From the NCBI GenBank assembly GCA_029721515.1, contig CM056556.1, positions 22,094,669 to 22,158,668 on the forward strand: a DNA stretch of 64,000 bases. Direction: 5' to 3'. The notes under the pieces are model-generated. The model made no database searches. It was not told the DNA's origin and worked only from the letters and a program-made list of their open reading frames with translations. Shown piece after piece: positions 13,830 to 26,289 of the stretch; position 1 is the first letter of the stretch, and every line of letters starts with the position of its first letter. The DNA is from Synanceia verrucosa. Its lineage: Eukaryota; Chordata; Actinopteri; Perciformes; Synanceiidae. Position numbers and translations under genes: made by a program.

Positions 13830-15090
13830 CTCACCACCTGTGAGAGGGCCAAGGGGGTTGGATGCACTGTGAACTGGTTGGCGGTGGAGTTGCCCGAAGC
13901 GGAAGGTGTCAAGCAGGTGCAGGCATACTTATTGCCCCACAGCTTGGTGCCTGTACATTGGGGTTCACCTTGTCACGGATTGTCCATAAGGAACACCATG
14001 TTCAAGCATAAGGGTGTCCATACGTACAGTATGTGCACTTGGCACCAGGACACCCTAGGCCACATTTCAATGATCAACTTTGTGGTTGTGTCACTGGACA
14101 TGTGGTCGCATGTCTTGGACACTCAGGTGAGGTGAGAGGTGGAGCTGTAAACTGATCACCACCTGGTGGTATGTTGGCTCCAATGGTAGGGGGAAGATGC
14201 TGGTTTGACATGGCAGATCCAAACGTATTGTGAGGTTCTGCTGTGGCCATAAGGTGGTTCAATCCCCGAGCCCGTTGGTGGATACCTGTGGTGAGAGATG
14301 CCGTCAATCTGAAGAAGGAGTCCTATCGCGCCTTTTTGGCCTGTGGGACTCTGGAGGCAGCTGATAGGTAGCGGCAGGCCAAGCGGAATGGTAAGGTCTA
14401 TTCAGGGGTGCTAGAGAGGAAGGTCTGTTGGGAAGACGAATCTCGGATTCAGGAGGAGCGATGTGGTTTTTGTCCTGGCTGTGGAACAGGGGACCATCTC
14501 TACACACTCAGCAGGGTCCAAAGTCAGGGTGCATGGGAGTTCGCCCAACCAGTCTATATGTGCTTTGTAGACTTGGAGAGGGCATTTGACCATTTCCCTC
14601 GGGAGTTCTGTGGGGAGTGCTTCGGGAGTTTGGGTTACCGAACTTCGATACTGGCTGTTCAGTCCCTGTATGACCGGTGTCAGTGTTTGGTCCACATTGC
14701 CAGCAGTAAGTCAGATTCATTTCCAGTGAGAGTTGGACTCTGCCAAGGCTGCCCTTTGTTCGGTTCATAACCTTTATGGGCAGAATTTCTAGGCGCAGCC
14801 GCAGTGTCCTCAGTATGACGTCTCTTCTTTTTGCAGATGATGTGGTTCTGTTGGCTTCATCAAGCCATGATCTTCAACTCTCACTGAAGCGGTTTGCAGC
14901 CGCGTGTGTCTCTGAGCTCTAAATCTGATCTTCAACTCTCACTGAAGCGGTTTGCAGCCGCGTGTGTCTCTGAGCTCTAAATCTGAGGCCATGGTCCTCA
15001 GTCGGAAAAGGGTGGAGTGCTCTCTCCAGGTCGCGGAGGAGATCCTGTCCCAAGTGGAGGAGTTTAAGTATCTTGGGGTTGTGAGATATA
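13830..15090 (+). mobile_element. Broken non-LTR retrotransposon (endonuclease-RT fragment)
   Basis: Endonuclease-side remnants (VELPEAEGVKQVQAYLLPHS) are followed by reverse transcriptase motifs: CGFCPGCGTGDHLYTLSRVQ (from CGFRPGRGT…), VYMCFVDLERAFDHFPRE, SFPVRVGLCQGCPL, a later LLFADDVVLLAS box carrying the catalytic FADD, and SEAMVLSRKRVECSLQV…EFKYLGV. Frames are interrupted, central parts are missing, and a 58-bp tandem duplication (14869-14984) shifts the frame. It is dead. Confidence 0.75.
14869..14984 (+). repeat. 58-bp perfect tandem duplication inside the retrotransposon
   Basis: The unit starting GATCTTCAACTCTCACTGAA (14869-14926) is repeated exactly at 14927-14984. Because 58 is not a multiple of 3 it breaks the RT frame. 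Identity of the copies implies a recent event or recent correction. Confidence 0.9.
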
Positions 15091-17676
15091 CTATCTGCAC
15101 TACAATTGCAGTCCTACATCACTGTAACATAATTTGACTCATGCGTGTGACCCCTAACTACCTTAAGTGCATGCCCATGTCAGGGTTGGGAGCAAACGGC
15201 CTGTCGCTGACAACTGTGATGCCAGTGCTCTTGACAGACAGAGTATGTGGTTAACTGTCCTGGATGGACACTTCCTACAATACTCTCAGCTCAAACTGGC
15301 TCCCTGGTGGTACCATTCGCTCACTGGACTTGATTCACCAAAAGGACCTACTGTGCCTCTGAGGAGACAGAAACACAATCCAGCATTTGCTCACATAGGA
15401 TGTGTGTCTTTTCATCTGCAGACTGCAGAGTCTTTCCAGTGACAGTTGCAGCCTCCAGTTACGTGACTAAAATGTGATGCTTGAAAATATCTGCCTTGTG
15501 GGGGCACTTTCCATTGAGGCCTATGCTATGTACAGACCTGGAAAGATAGATGAGTATATCATATAGCTGTATCATCACATCAATATTTCATTGCAGCATG
15601 AGATCCTAGAGGTATAAGTAGAGTAGTGGCTCCCTGCCTTACATAAGCAAGATGACTCTTCTCCCTACTATGATTACAATAATGGGTAACGTATGAGAAG
15701 GAGTTGCACAGAAAAAGTAAAGATGAGTATGTATCCCATGATAAAATGTGGTTGAAAACACAAAATAGCCTTGGGTAGGCAGGTTGAATTTAAAATATAG
15801 CTGTAAAATGAGAAATGTTGTGACCTGGACGCTATGTTGAAATTAGCTGAGGAACTATCAATCGCTGCCCTCCAATCACAGCAAACTAGGAGTTTGCAAA
15901 TGAGAGACAGCTGCCTCCCTTGAATGAACAGTCAATAACAACACCTCATGGGCTAGATTTTCTGAGTCGTGGAAACAGCCAAGGGGTGGAGCAGATACAC
16001 TTGTATCTCAATATATTGGAAAGTTATGATGGATATTTTTTCTATTCATGCCAAAAACATACTGTCTATCCTGGATTTAACTCATGGATGGTTTAAAAAT
16101 GTTACTTGTCTCATCTTTACATGTCTGATTAAATTTATATGAATAAAAGAGTCCAACATAATGAAACATCTAAATCTAACATTCATCCCAATCCTTCAAT
16201 AAAGCCCTTCACTGTGGCTCACTGTACTGTGTATATAGACCAAGCAGCATAGCACAATCAGTGTTCTATACACTAACTCTGGTAATGAATGGAACATCAG
16301 CCTTTAACAGGTATTTTGACATTAAGCATCCTAAAGATGCAGAGAGGCTTGATAGAAGAACACGGTTGTTCATCAATAGAGAAAAATATCTTTACAATTG
16401 ATATTTATGTTGCCTAAAGCAGAAACGAAAAGTAAAAGTAAACGAAATATGAAGCTGTCTGATGTATTTGTTCAAATCACCTCATACACCTCATACACAA
16501 GCAGGCAACACTTGACCACCAAGTGACTTTAGGAGTCATAGATCGCTTTCTCAGCGTCTGCATGATCGAGCAAAGGAGCCGATGAAAGCAAACTTGGTCA
16601 GGTCAATACAAGGGCAATCGCCGTAAAAAGTGGTGGGTGAGTCAGGGGAGGAGCGAGAGCAAGGGGTCGCCTCCCCCGGGGAGAGGAGAAAGGCAACTGG
16701 AATTTCAATAATCACATCAAACCACAGCTTGATTAGCATTGATTGCTGTTGAATGCAGCACAAGTCAGAGGAGCTTGGAATCCAAATCGGTGCTGGATGC
16801 TGTGCAACTATCAAGAGCACATACACCCTGAAGCAACTACTGCAGCCAGTTCTCCTATCAGACATAACACGGAGCAACAAAATCAATATATTACATAATG
16901 TGAATCCCATGTGGCTCATGTCTATGTTTTCCAGCTAAAAAAATAAAATTGACATAAAATTGACAACTATTTAATTCCTCACAAATAGTCAAGCAGAGTG
17001 TGGATGGATACCTTTGCCACAATCTTCAGTCATCAGGCCTATAAGACTGTCTAACTGCCATTCTATTGAGTGAAGGGTGCAATGTAATAATGATAAGGAT
17101 CGATCAATGCCTGAGAGTGTGGGGGAAATTCCTTCCTTTAATGCTGCCTCAGAGGAGAGAACAGGGCCACCCAACTTACATTGTAAAGTATTGAGTTGTA
17201 GCTCCAGTCACACAAGTTTGTCCATGTGATGATATGGTATAGCTGGCATTATGCATGGATTGTTTTATGGTTAACATAGCTCAATTCTTTTGTGTTTCCA
17301 TGCCTTGGCTCTCAGTCGTCGCCCCCCACGTAGCCTCCATAACAGCTTCTTTCTTTCTTTATCAAACTCGTCATCTTGTCTCTGTAACACGGAGGAACTA
17401 GTAGCCCAACAGTGTGAACACAAATGGTTTCGGGGCGTGGGGTTTGTGGCCCAGGGCTATGAGCACTGAGATAGCCTCCTCATGGCCCTACCTCGGCCTG
17501 GCTTGACAATCTGAAACCGGCAACTGTCCCCTGACTGGGTCTTAAAGTTAGTATCCTCAAGAAAATCACTTATTCTCCTGGGGTAGGACTGCAGTTGAAC
17601 TGGCAACCAATTACAGTATTTCAAGAACTAGCAAAGCGTTAAAGCAATTAACTGATTGATTACATATCTATTAGTA
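15091..17676. other. No gene recognised
   Basis: Non-coding. A 122-codon minus frame at 16919-16551 contains no recognisable domain. Confidence 0.35.
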
Positions 17677-17975
17677 CAATGGTTCCCAACTGGGGGGCGC
17701 GAGTGACCTCAAGCTTCTTCTGTAATTCGGCAAACAAATAATCTATCAAAGAGCAGGGCTCGACGTAGCCTCAGCTGAGACGATACCTAGAACTGGATCT
17801 GGAGACAGTCAGAGTCATTCGGGCTGCAGATAGTTAATGAAATTCTTTATTCAGATTAATTATGATGATGGATTAATGATACATATATATGTGTATATAT
17901 ATGTGTGTGTAGTGTGGAGAAAAAAAATCTTATCAACCAAAGGGGGACCCAGCAGAAAATGTTTGGGAACCACTG
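17677..17975. mobile_element. hAT-like MITE
   Basis: Left end CAATGGTTCCCAACT and right end (reverse complement) CAGTGGTTCCCAAAC are terminal inverted repeats. The flanks tattagta / tattaatg resemble an 8-bp target duplication. It contains a TA/TG-rich patch and no gene. Confidence 0.65.
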
Positions 17976-18170
17976 TATTAATGGATGGCTCAACAGGAAT
18001 TAACTCCACTAATAAAACAATTTAATTACTGTAACATCCTACTACTACATGGACCATTATCTTGAGCATCGCAGTTTTAAGTGTTGTATTTGTTTATTCA
18101 CGTTTAACATATTAATTTCTGCCTAGCTGCGCTAATGTATGCTCAGAGATGTGTCTGGGTTTGTTTGTAT

Positions 18171-18275
18171 CATAGGAGCGGTGAAGTGGGCTGGAATAAA
18201 GGACTGGTTTGATAGGTGCAGGGCTCTACCAATGTCTGTCCAAACTGGGACTGTACCAAAGTCCAGCCGTGGGCT
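18171..18275 (-). pseudogene. hydin: hydin relic exon, truncated at its 3' end
   Basis: After the acceptor catgctcag| the frame reads SPRLDFGTVPVWTDIGRALH followed by LSNQSFIPAHFTAPM. This matches HYDIN PNQVDFGNIYVLKDSSRIL and LCNQSFIPAFFQAHM. Beyond APM the similarity ends. The frame meets a TAG 14 codons later, and there is no GT donor in between, so the exon is broken. Confidence 0.75.
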
Positions 18276-18479
18276 CTGAGCATGAAAAAATGGTGATGAC
18301 AACACAAACTCCAAAAACAGAAAAGAAAAAAAAGGAGGAATAGAGAGCAGAATTACATACATTTTAGACGTGCCTGTAGAGACAAAATTACAGTTTAAAA
18401 AGCCATAGATGGTCTTGGAAGTCATTTATTTTCCATCTATTCCTTGTCATAGCATTAGAGAACAGTTGGCAGACAGCAG

Positions 18480-18960
18480 TTTCAGTTTTGGCTGTTATGT
18501 CCTGTCATTCACTTTAAGACAAGGTAACCATTTTTGCCCCGTTTTATCTGTTGTCCAGTCTACTTCTATCCCTTTGCTTCCTGCTCTCATGTTCTCCTGC
18601 ATCAGTGATTATCTTTCCCCACCCTGATTGTTTCCAGTTCTGCTTTCCTTCCTCATGTTTAGTCTCGTCTCTACCCATTTTCTGTCAGTCCTGTCCTGTT
18701 GCTTGTCAGACTTACATTTCAATGCTTCATGTCCAAGCTCATTATGTTAAGTATTTTGCTCTTTTTTCAACTGTTTTTTGTCTTCTTTGGGAAGTACCCT
18801 TCTGTTGCTACTCCCTAGCGTTAGCCTGTTTCCTTCCTTGGTGAGCGCCTTTTGTTATTAGTTTTTCCCCACTGCAAAATGACCTATGTAATCATTTCTT
18901 CCTTCAAGAGTGGCCTTAGTTTATTTCCCCCTCAGTTGTTATATTTGTTTATGAATAAAT
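18480..18960 (+). repeat. Interspersed repeat, copy 2
   Basis: Shares CATGTTCTCCTGCATCAGTG and neighbouring phrases with the inverted copy at 9413-9690. It occupies space where hydin exons would be expected. Confidence 0.45.
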
Positions 18961-19364
18961 ATTTATAATTACTTCTTTATTTTAATTACTTTGTCTCTGT
19001 GTCATGCGTTTGGGTTCTTGCTATGCAGTTACTGGATTATCAATTTGTAACTACACTTTGCAGTTTCATGCAGGATCTGATTATTATGGCTATAACAATA
19101 ATAACAATAGTGTAATCTTAATTCTATGTTGTCTCAAAATTGGTTAGAAGGTTGCTCAGTAATGATTAGCGATAATGAAATTTAATTGCATTTATTACAG
19201 CAAAAGTTAAACATTTTAGAAGCTACTTTTATTAACTTTCTTTCAGAGCGTTAAATGAGGCGATCGATACCATTCTCATGTCTAAAGTAAATGAGGCTAG
19301 AGCTATGAGATGGTTAGCTTAGCTATCAGTCAAGTTAGATAGACACATGAGCCCATGTAAAAAA

Positions 19365-19564
19365 TGATTTTATAACTTTTATACCTGTCTGTCTGTCCAT
19401 GGTGAATTGCACATGCTATTGGACCTATCACCCCAATACATTTTGTGAAAATTTTGTCAAAATCTGCCCACAAGTTTTTGTGATATTTTGCAAACCAACA
19501 AACCAACATACATACAAACAAATAAACAAACCCCGGTGAAAATATAACCTCCGTGGCAGAGGTA
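19365..19564. repeat. Interspersed repeat ending in a 'ggaggtta' motif, copy 1
   Basis: The phrases 'caaaatctgcccacaagttt', 'ttgcaaaccaacaaac' and 'ggtgaaaatataacctcc' recur at 43060-43415 and 44405-45365, so these are members of one family. No coding capacity. Confidence 0.6.
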
Positions 19565-20001
19565 AACATCACCTTAAAGGAACAGAAATACGTGTACTAG
19601 TATTAGTTTTTTTGCCAGGATTTAGATGAGAAGACTGATACCAATGCCACATTTGTGTGGAAATGCCACTACCACATAAATAATGCTGTAGCCTATTGAG
19701 CTTGATATGAGCTATTGTCTTAAATATGAATGCGTAAGCCTTGACCGATTTTGTACATTGTTTCACTACTCCATGAATGCCCTACACATTTATGTGCGTT
19801 GTATGTATACACACATAATTGATTTACTGCAGTGATTTACTGCAATGATGTACTTGACCAGTTATACACAGAGAGTGAGGAGAAGAAAAGATCTGAGGTG
19901 CATTTATGAATCACAACAGTTACTGTACTTAAGACTTATCTATTTTTTAATATGTGCTTGGATAAATGTCAATGTTCCGTCACTACGTTCGCTAACCTCA
20001 C

Positions 20002-20208
20002 CTGAAAGTCACAGTGAGTGGCTGTGGCTGTCCTGTGACAGTTAACAGCAAGTCCTCAGAGAAAGTTCCCAAGATGTGACTGTGGAAGGTGACTTCCACA
20101 ATCTGGCAGGTCCCAGCGGGAACGACACCTACGTTGGGAATGAAGGAGAAACAGCGGCCAAAAGTGCTGTCAAGGCTTGACAACCTGAAAGGAGCCTCTA
20201 TCAGCCCT
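20002..20208 (-). pseudogene. hydin: hydin relic exon, 69 codons open
   Basis: A 207-nt exon, phase 2 at both ends, donor TTTCAG|gtgagg, acceptor after a T-rich tract at 20210-20209. It encodes GLIEAPFRLSSLDSTFGRCF followed by SFIPNVGVVPAGTCQIVEVT, then FHSHILGTFSEDLLLTVTGQ and PQPLTVTFR. This follows the HYDIN ASH-domain pattern (FVFSPKEGIIEPSGVQAIQI, ILGNFEEEF, VNGSPEPVKLTIRG). It is the best-preserved hydin segment in the window. Confidence 0.8.
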
Positions 20209-20798
20209 CTGTCGTTCAGATGCACCAGGAAAAAAACAAGGATCCACTGATTCAAAACTCAAAGTTGTGTATTTTCTTGAATGAGCCCCACTACGAATCA
20301 TAAAATAATGTGCTTGTCCTTCATCTATATTTTGTGACACTACAGATTTTATGGAAAAAACTGCTCTGGAGTTTATTGTAGCACTATAAAGAAAGAACTT
20401 ATCAATTGTTTTCATGTGGGAAATTTAAATTTTGCCATTTAGGTACAAAGGATTCACTTGGAATTCGATAGAACAGATTTCTCCTCATTTGCCCTCCTGG
20501 TCAGAACACACTACAGTTCAATGATTTTGTGAGTTCAAAGCTCTGATAAACACTGGATTTTATAGCATTGTAATCATATTGGTATGCCATACAGGTTCCT
20601 CTTGAAAAAGAATTTTTAACCTCAGGGGATTCACTGGGTAAATACATTTTGAATAAAATTTCAAAATATTTAGTTCATACTTACTCCTCTATTTGGTCAC
20701 TGACAAATTTTCAAGGTAATGTCAGTGTGACAAATATGCAAAAAATATTGATAAAGTCAAAGTCAATAACACATTTCAGTTCGTCAGATTGTATAAAA

Positions 20799-21249
20799 AA
20801 GTGGTTTCCAAACTTTTCATCTCAAAGACCCCTAAACTCACACAAATTAAGCTTCGGACCCTTATTTGATGAGATTTTAAGGGTTTTGCATTCATATGTT
20901 TTATTATGGAAACTATATAGAGCCCATAATAGTCATAAAAGACATAACATAGGATTATTTTGCCAGAAATCACTCAAAAATTGCAACAACATAATACATA
21001 TAAAGTGTGTCCCAAAAGTAAGTTTGGAAAATAACTAAACTAATATATAAAAATAATATTGTTCATGATAGTTTGCATGATATTGAAACTACTAAAAAAG
21101 TAATGAGGTAGTGAAGTATGATTATTCTGCCATTGTGTTACTTGTCGATGGAGTTACAGTGAAAACAAATTGTTCCCTTTTTTTCATGGGGCCCCTCTAG
21201 ATGCCCGTTGAGGACCCCTACAAGTTCCACCACACTTTGAAAACCACTG
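20799..21249. mobile_element. hAT-like MITE
   Basis: Ends AAGTGGTTTCCAAACTTT and (reverse complement of the right end) CAGTGGTTTTCAAAGTGT. The flanking 8-mers gtataaaa / atatagaa agree in 6 of 8 positions. The AT-rich interior is non-coding. It lies between two hydin relic exons. Confidence 0.65.
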
Positions 21250-21660
21250 ATATAGAAGATGTTAATTCTTGTTGTTAATTACCTTAGCTGACTATATGGA
21301 GCAAAATTTTGTATATGTGTTCAGAAGTGGACAAAATAATATGAACACCTTACAATTTAACAATATACCAAAAACTTCAGCCGCATATGACCTCAGAATT
21401 CAATCAAAATACAACTGAGCTCCACACAGTGACACATATTGTATTTTACTTTACCCACTGACATGGGTAGCTCTCTCTGATTTATAATTTGATAAGTGTC
21501 AGCTCTTTTTAGTTGTCATTTACCAGACCAAACTAAATGAAACAAACTGTTGCTACATTCACATGCACAGGTTTCATAATAAACGGCTGAAATGACACTA
21601 GCATGTCCTAACTGAACGCTTTCTGAAGGGACAAAACTGTGTCACGACTTTGGGCTCAAC

Positions 21661-21761
21661 CTCTGTTACTTTATAACAGTCTTTGTCACCAGTGAATGGG
21701 TTTTCAATGTCTATCAGGTCATAGAGACACAACGAGCTTCATAATCTCACAGGGAAAGATC
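21661..21761 (-). pseudogene. hydin: Probable hydin relic exon with a premature stop
   Basis: The frame ending here reads LCLYDLIDIENPFTGDKDCY then KV. Compare HYDIN FNFELLDIGKVFTGSAHCYEA, which directly precedes the part encoded by the 20208-20002 exon. Upstream of it, EDLSL-stop-DYEA in another frame resembles RLPLRIKGEG, with TGA at 21749-21747. A pyrimidine-rich tract and GTGGAG| precede it. The match is short but is in the right place and order. Confidence 0.45.
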
Positions 21762-24700
21762 CTCCACAAAGTTAAACACAAAGAAACAAAAAAAACAGCA
21801 TGGGCATTTTATACCTGGGAATGAGAAGGAATGTTTTTCAGATCAACTACAAAATTACTCTTTACATTATCTGCACTGTTGCTTGAACTCTCTCTCTCTC
21901 TAAGAACTTATTAAAGGGCATGAGAGTTCATATCCTGTGGTTTTGCAAAATAAGCTTCTGAATCTTTTTGTAAAGTGAGGACTCTGGGTATGGTAGTCTC
22001 CAGTCCAGGTGTGATTTACTCTAGATTGTTCAGGTCATCACCTGCCTCAGAAAACATGGAAATTAATGTAAATCTGGCCTCCGGCTCAGAAGACACATGT
22101 GGCAGCCACATGCAAATTTCCCAACAACCTTTTACTACCACTGGGATGAGATAGATGAGATGGGATGAGAATATATCTGGGGCCTCGTGACTGCTGAGGT
22201 TATTGTTGCTAACGAAAACGAATGAAATGACAAAAACTGGAGTTTGTTGACTGAAATAAGTAGAAACTGTAATGAATGATAACTAACTGAAACTGTATTG
22301 TGTGTTTAAAATACTAAAACTAAAAAAACTAACACATTGAAATTACAGATAAAAATCCCTTAGTTTCCAGCTTTATCAATATATGAAATTGATTTATCTT
22401 GCTTGAGCAATTTTATACGAGCTAGCAGTCCATCACTTCTCTTTGCTTCTCGTGTAGAATCGGCTTTGGCTATTTTGATTTGTAGCAGGCAGGCAGGCAC
22501 ACTCCCTGTACTTAACCCCAGAAGCAGTTTTCCACACATTTTGCACTTAAGGCTGCTCTGCTGTAGACTGTCATAGTTGTTATGGACGGTTGAGTGTTTA
22601 ACAGTGACTGAATAATTTTCTTTAAATGTTATCTTTTGTAGAGTTTTATTATTTTGTCTTGTTACTGTTTCGTCTGTAGTTTAGTCCTGAAGTTTTGTTG
22701 AGTTTTCTGATGTCTATGTATGAATGGGATGCTTGTTGTTTGGAAAGAAAATTCAATAAAAACTTTGATTATTATTATCATTATTATTATTACTACTACT
22801 ACTACTACTCTTTTTGAATCCTGCACCTAACAAATAACTCAAAGTATGAAAAAACCTAATAAAACCTAAACAAAAACTCATCATTTCGAACTAATTAAAA
22901 ATAACTGAATTAGATTAAAAAAAATAAGGCAAATCAAACTATAATAAACTATATATGAAAATTCATAACTATTATAACCTCGGTAGTCTAAAATGAAAAT
23001 GTGAGTAGTAAAAAGTCATTTAGTTTACAGCATTTAGGTGGATTTAAAGATTCATTTGTGCCGCTTCAACCAAGTTTGTGAATGGCATTCACTGAAGGAG
23101 AAGGAAATTATAACGATTTGAGGGGAGAATAACCGAAGAGACAAACACAGTTTGCAACCCAGACTTGTCTGTCTGACCTTGGTCTGCACCGACCCACTGA
23201 GGGAAGGAGAATGTCGTATGAGAGAGCCAAAGCTGTTTACAGTAGGAGTATACAGCCTGCTTAAAGTCATTACAAAAATCAATTCCAAGGTGTTGCAAAA
23301 CAAACAAAAAAACAATTTGGTTCAAGAAACAGAATTTATATAATGTGTTGCTATAAAACTGCTTAACCTGAATACACAATCTAACTGCAATTGATCATAA
23401 TTTGTTCCCACCCTTACCCAAACTCAACACAAAATGTATCCTTGTTATTTACATTGAATATCTTACAGGGGAGATGTTTCATATCTTGTTTTAAAAAGTA
23501 TCTTAAATGACCGGTTGTGATTGTACCTTGCTTTCCAGGTCATTTTTGATTTTATGTGCTTTGATTTTATGTGAGTGTAACCACAGATGAAATGCACAAT
23601 ATCACAATTTTCTGGCACTTTTATAATGTAACCAAGGGTGTGGTCTTCAAAACGTCTATGATGTTTCAAAGAGACAAATCAGTTGTATCAAAATGCTTGG
23701 ACTCCTGGATAAACCGACTATTAAGTTTCAGATGAGGGGATTCTGAACAGGGACTTTAATTTGTGACATAATAAAATAAACCAGTGCAGATAGAAAAAAA
23801 AATTATACGCTATGTTTGTACAATACATAATGGGAATGGGACAGCATGTCATGTTCTCTTGAGTGTTTCTGTTGCTTTTGTAGCTAGTTTCCAGTTCGTT
23901 AACTTGTCTGACGCTTCCCCCAAAGAGTCAAATCCTGTTTCTGGATTGGATTAGCATAGTGACTGAAGTCCATGAGATTTCTTATTTCTGGAAGTTCCGC
24001 TTTCAATTCAGCATTTCTGTAACAAATCTACAGTCATGTCAACAGCTACCTTTAAAGTAAATGCTAACATCTGCATGCAAATCACAAGTTTAACATGTTA
24101 GCAAGCTACAATTTGTTAATTAGCACTGAACAAGAAGAGCAGCTGGGAATGTCATAAGGTTTGCAAGTATTTGAACACAAACCAAAATATAGTACACATT
24201 TAAAGTTTGACCAAACGACAGTGCAAGATAAAAAAGGTAAGGAATCAAAAAGTTATAATAATTAGTTATCCTGAACCACATGTCATGGCAATCAATCCAA
24301 TAAATGTTGAGACATTTTGAAAAATTAATACTGTTAACCTCATAATAAAAAGTGTCCACCCCAGAATTGCCACTGATGTAAAGATACATGCAATACTGTG
24401 TGCTCTACAAAACCTAATTGACCGGTTTTATTTTCTAGCTGGGGACTAATCTTTGACTTCACAATGTATGGTTTGTTTGTACAGTTCCTCAGGCGTGAGG
24501 ATAATGTAGATCTGACTGAGATGTTGGTCCCTAGTTCACTCTTGTGGACCCACCCTAGTTCAACAGACAACAACGGGTCATTTTACATTAAGGACACAAA
24601 CAGACACTGTAAATGATATTCTCTCACACAGAAAAAAAAGAGGTTTAGGTTTGAGGACAATTTCAAATTTATGGCAGCGGCAGTCTGATGGAACTGCATT

Positions 24701-25824
24701 CCTTTTCATTGTGGAAAATAACATGCATGTTGACAGGTTATTTCATCCGCCTGCACTCAACACACACAAGGCTAACTATCTGTGACAGCTACTAATACCT
24801 GTGTGTGATTGTGGGTGTGTTGAAGATTGAGTAGACTGCTGACCCTTTCTCTCAAATGCCCTCTCAAAGTTTGTCTTATAACTAGCCTGCAGACTGTTTA
24901 CTCCCAACCCCACCACCACCACCTCCTCCTCCTCTCACTCTCTCTTTCTGTTGTCCGTCCATGTCCTCCCTCCTCTGTCCAGGGAACCAGGCTGAGTTGA
25001 GCAGAGTAGACACTGGCAGAAAAGGGGATGGTGGTGTCAGAACAGGTCAAGCTACCTGAAGGTCCCTGAGCAGAGAGGGCCCTCCCGTGTCTGAGGAGTC
25101 AGATTGGATTTACATTCAAACAGCCGAACAGAAACACTGACTCTTTGCGACAAATCTAATCTCGGATCTGATATTTTTTCAGGAAATCCACAGCCGATTC
25201 TGGTTCCTATCTTGACAGCCACAAGTACAGTAGGTGGAATAGCATGTAGCGAGACACATCTTCAGCATAAGGACCTAGTTTCAAACACACTCAATTGTCC
25301 TTTGGACAAATCTAGTGAAACCCTGTCAGCTCAGAGAAATCTTCATAGAGCCACGTTAATCCCCAGGGTTGTACAAAAATTAGATTGTTCAGAGAAGTTG
25401 TTATCTGCATGAAGAGAGAAACAATGCTTCCACATCAAGTAAAAACACACTGCTTTTTCCAGTTATGCAGCTGTGAGAGGGTGAGATAGCCATCCTTCAC
25501 AGCCTGACTCCTGCATTCCTCTAGGGCTCTGGACAACAGCAGGAGGCAATGAATCGCTACCAGATGAGCAACTGTTCACTCTCATCCTGATGGAGCACTG
25601 AGCTGAGCTCTCCCTGAAGAAATGGAGGCAAGGAGTGAAGGAGAATGACAAAAAAAACGTAAGCAATACAAGAAGGTTCAGAGAGAAATAGAGGCATAAA
25701 CAAGAAAAAACACACTTATCTATGTTTTATGTCCACATCTTTACCTGTGCAAAATACAAATGAAAACAGCAGACACATTGTAGAAGTGCACACTCAAAAA
25801 TCCACATGCAGACTGTACGAGCTG
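21762..25824. other. No gene recognised; simple repeats
   Basis: AT-rich. An (ATT)n then (ACT)n run lies at about 22768-22808, and a CCA/CCT triplet patch at 24910-24935. A 102-codon + frame at 25104-25412 has no recognisable domain. Any hydin exons once here are not visible. Confidence 0.4.
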
Positions 25825-26061
25825 TTAACTCTTTGAGTGCCATTGACGAGTTATGCCATCAATTAAAATACAACGCTTGAGTGGCATTGATGAGTTACAC
25901 CGTCAAAGTATCTTGACGTATCTTCTTTCATTTGCTCTACTCTGTGTTTTCAGAGACATGGTACAATATATTTTGTGTCTTGAAATATGACTGAAAAATG
26001 GGCAAAAACGCTCGCACAAGGCACTTTCGATTAAAAAAACGGCTGGCACTCAAAGAGTTAA
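25825..26061. mobile_element. TTAA-flanked MITE with perfect ends
   Basis: TTAACTCTTTGAGTGCCA at the left is repeated exactly, inverted, at the right (TGGCACTCAAAGAGTTAA). This gives 237 bp bounded by TTAA, the signature of piggyBac-type mobilisation. A related but truncated copy begins at 56388 inside pnp intron 5. Confidence 0.8.
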
Positions 26062-26289
26062 TGGTTCAATTAACTGGGTCACATGAGTTAAGCAGCTGAG
26101 CTTTAGCAACTTAGCTTGGGGCATCGTCAGAACTGTTGTTGGCAAAGCAGAGAAGGCTTCAAAAGGAGTTCAACAGGCTTTAGGTAAGATTTCATGTCTG
26201 CGACTTCTGCAAACAAACTGCTGCTTTGTAATGTGGTTGACAGAAATTCACTCATTTCATGTCTTGCTTTTCAGTTCCATCCTGAACAT

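Noticed and set aside
16551..16919. 122-codon minus frame
   Set aside because: Checked as a possible continuation of the hydin relic; no resemblance to HYDIN or another family.
25104..25412. 102-codon + frame
   Set aside because: No recognisable motif; single frame without splice or conservation evidence.
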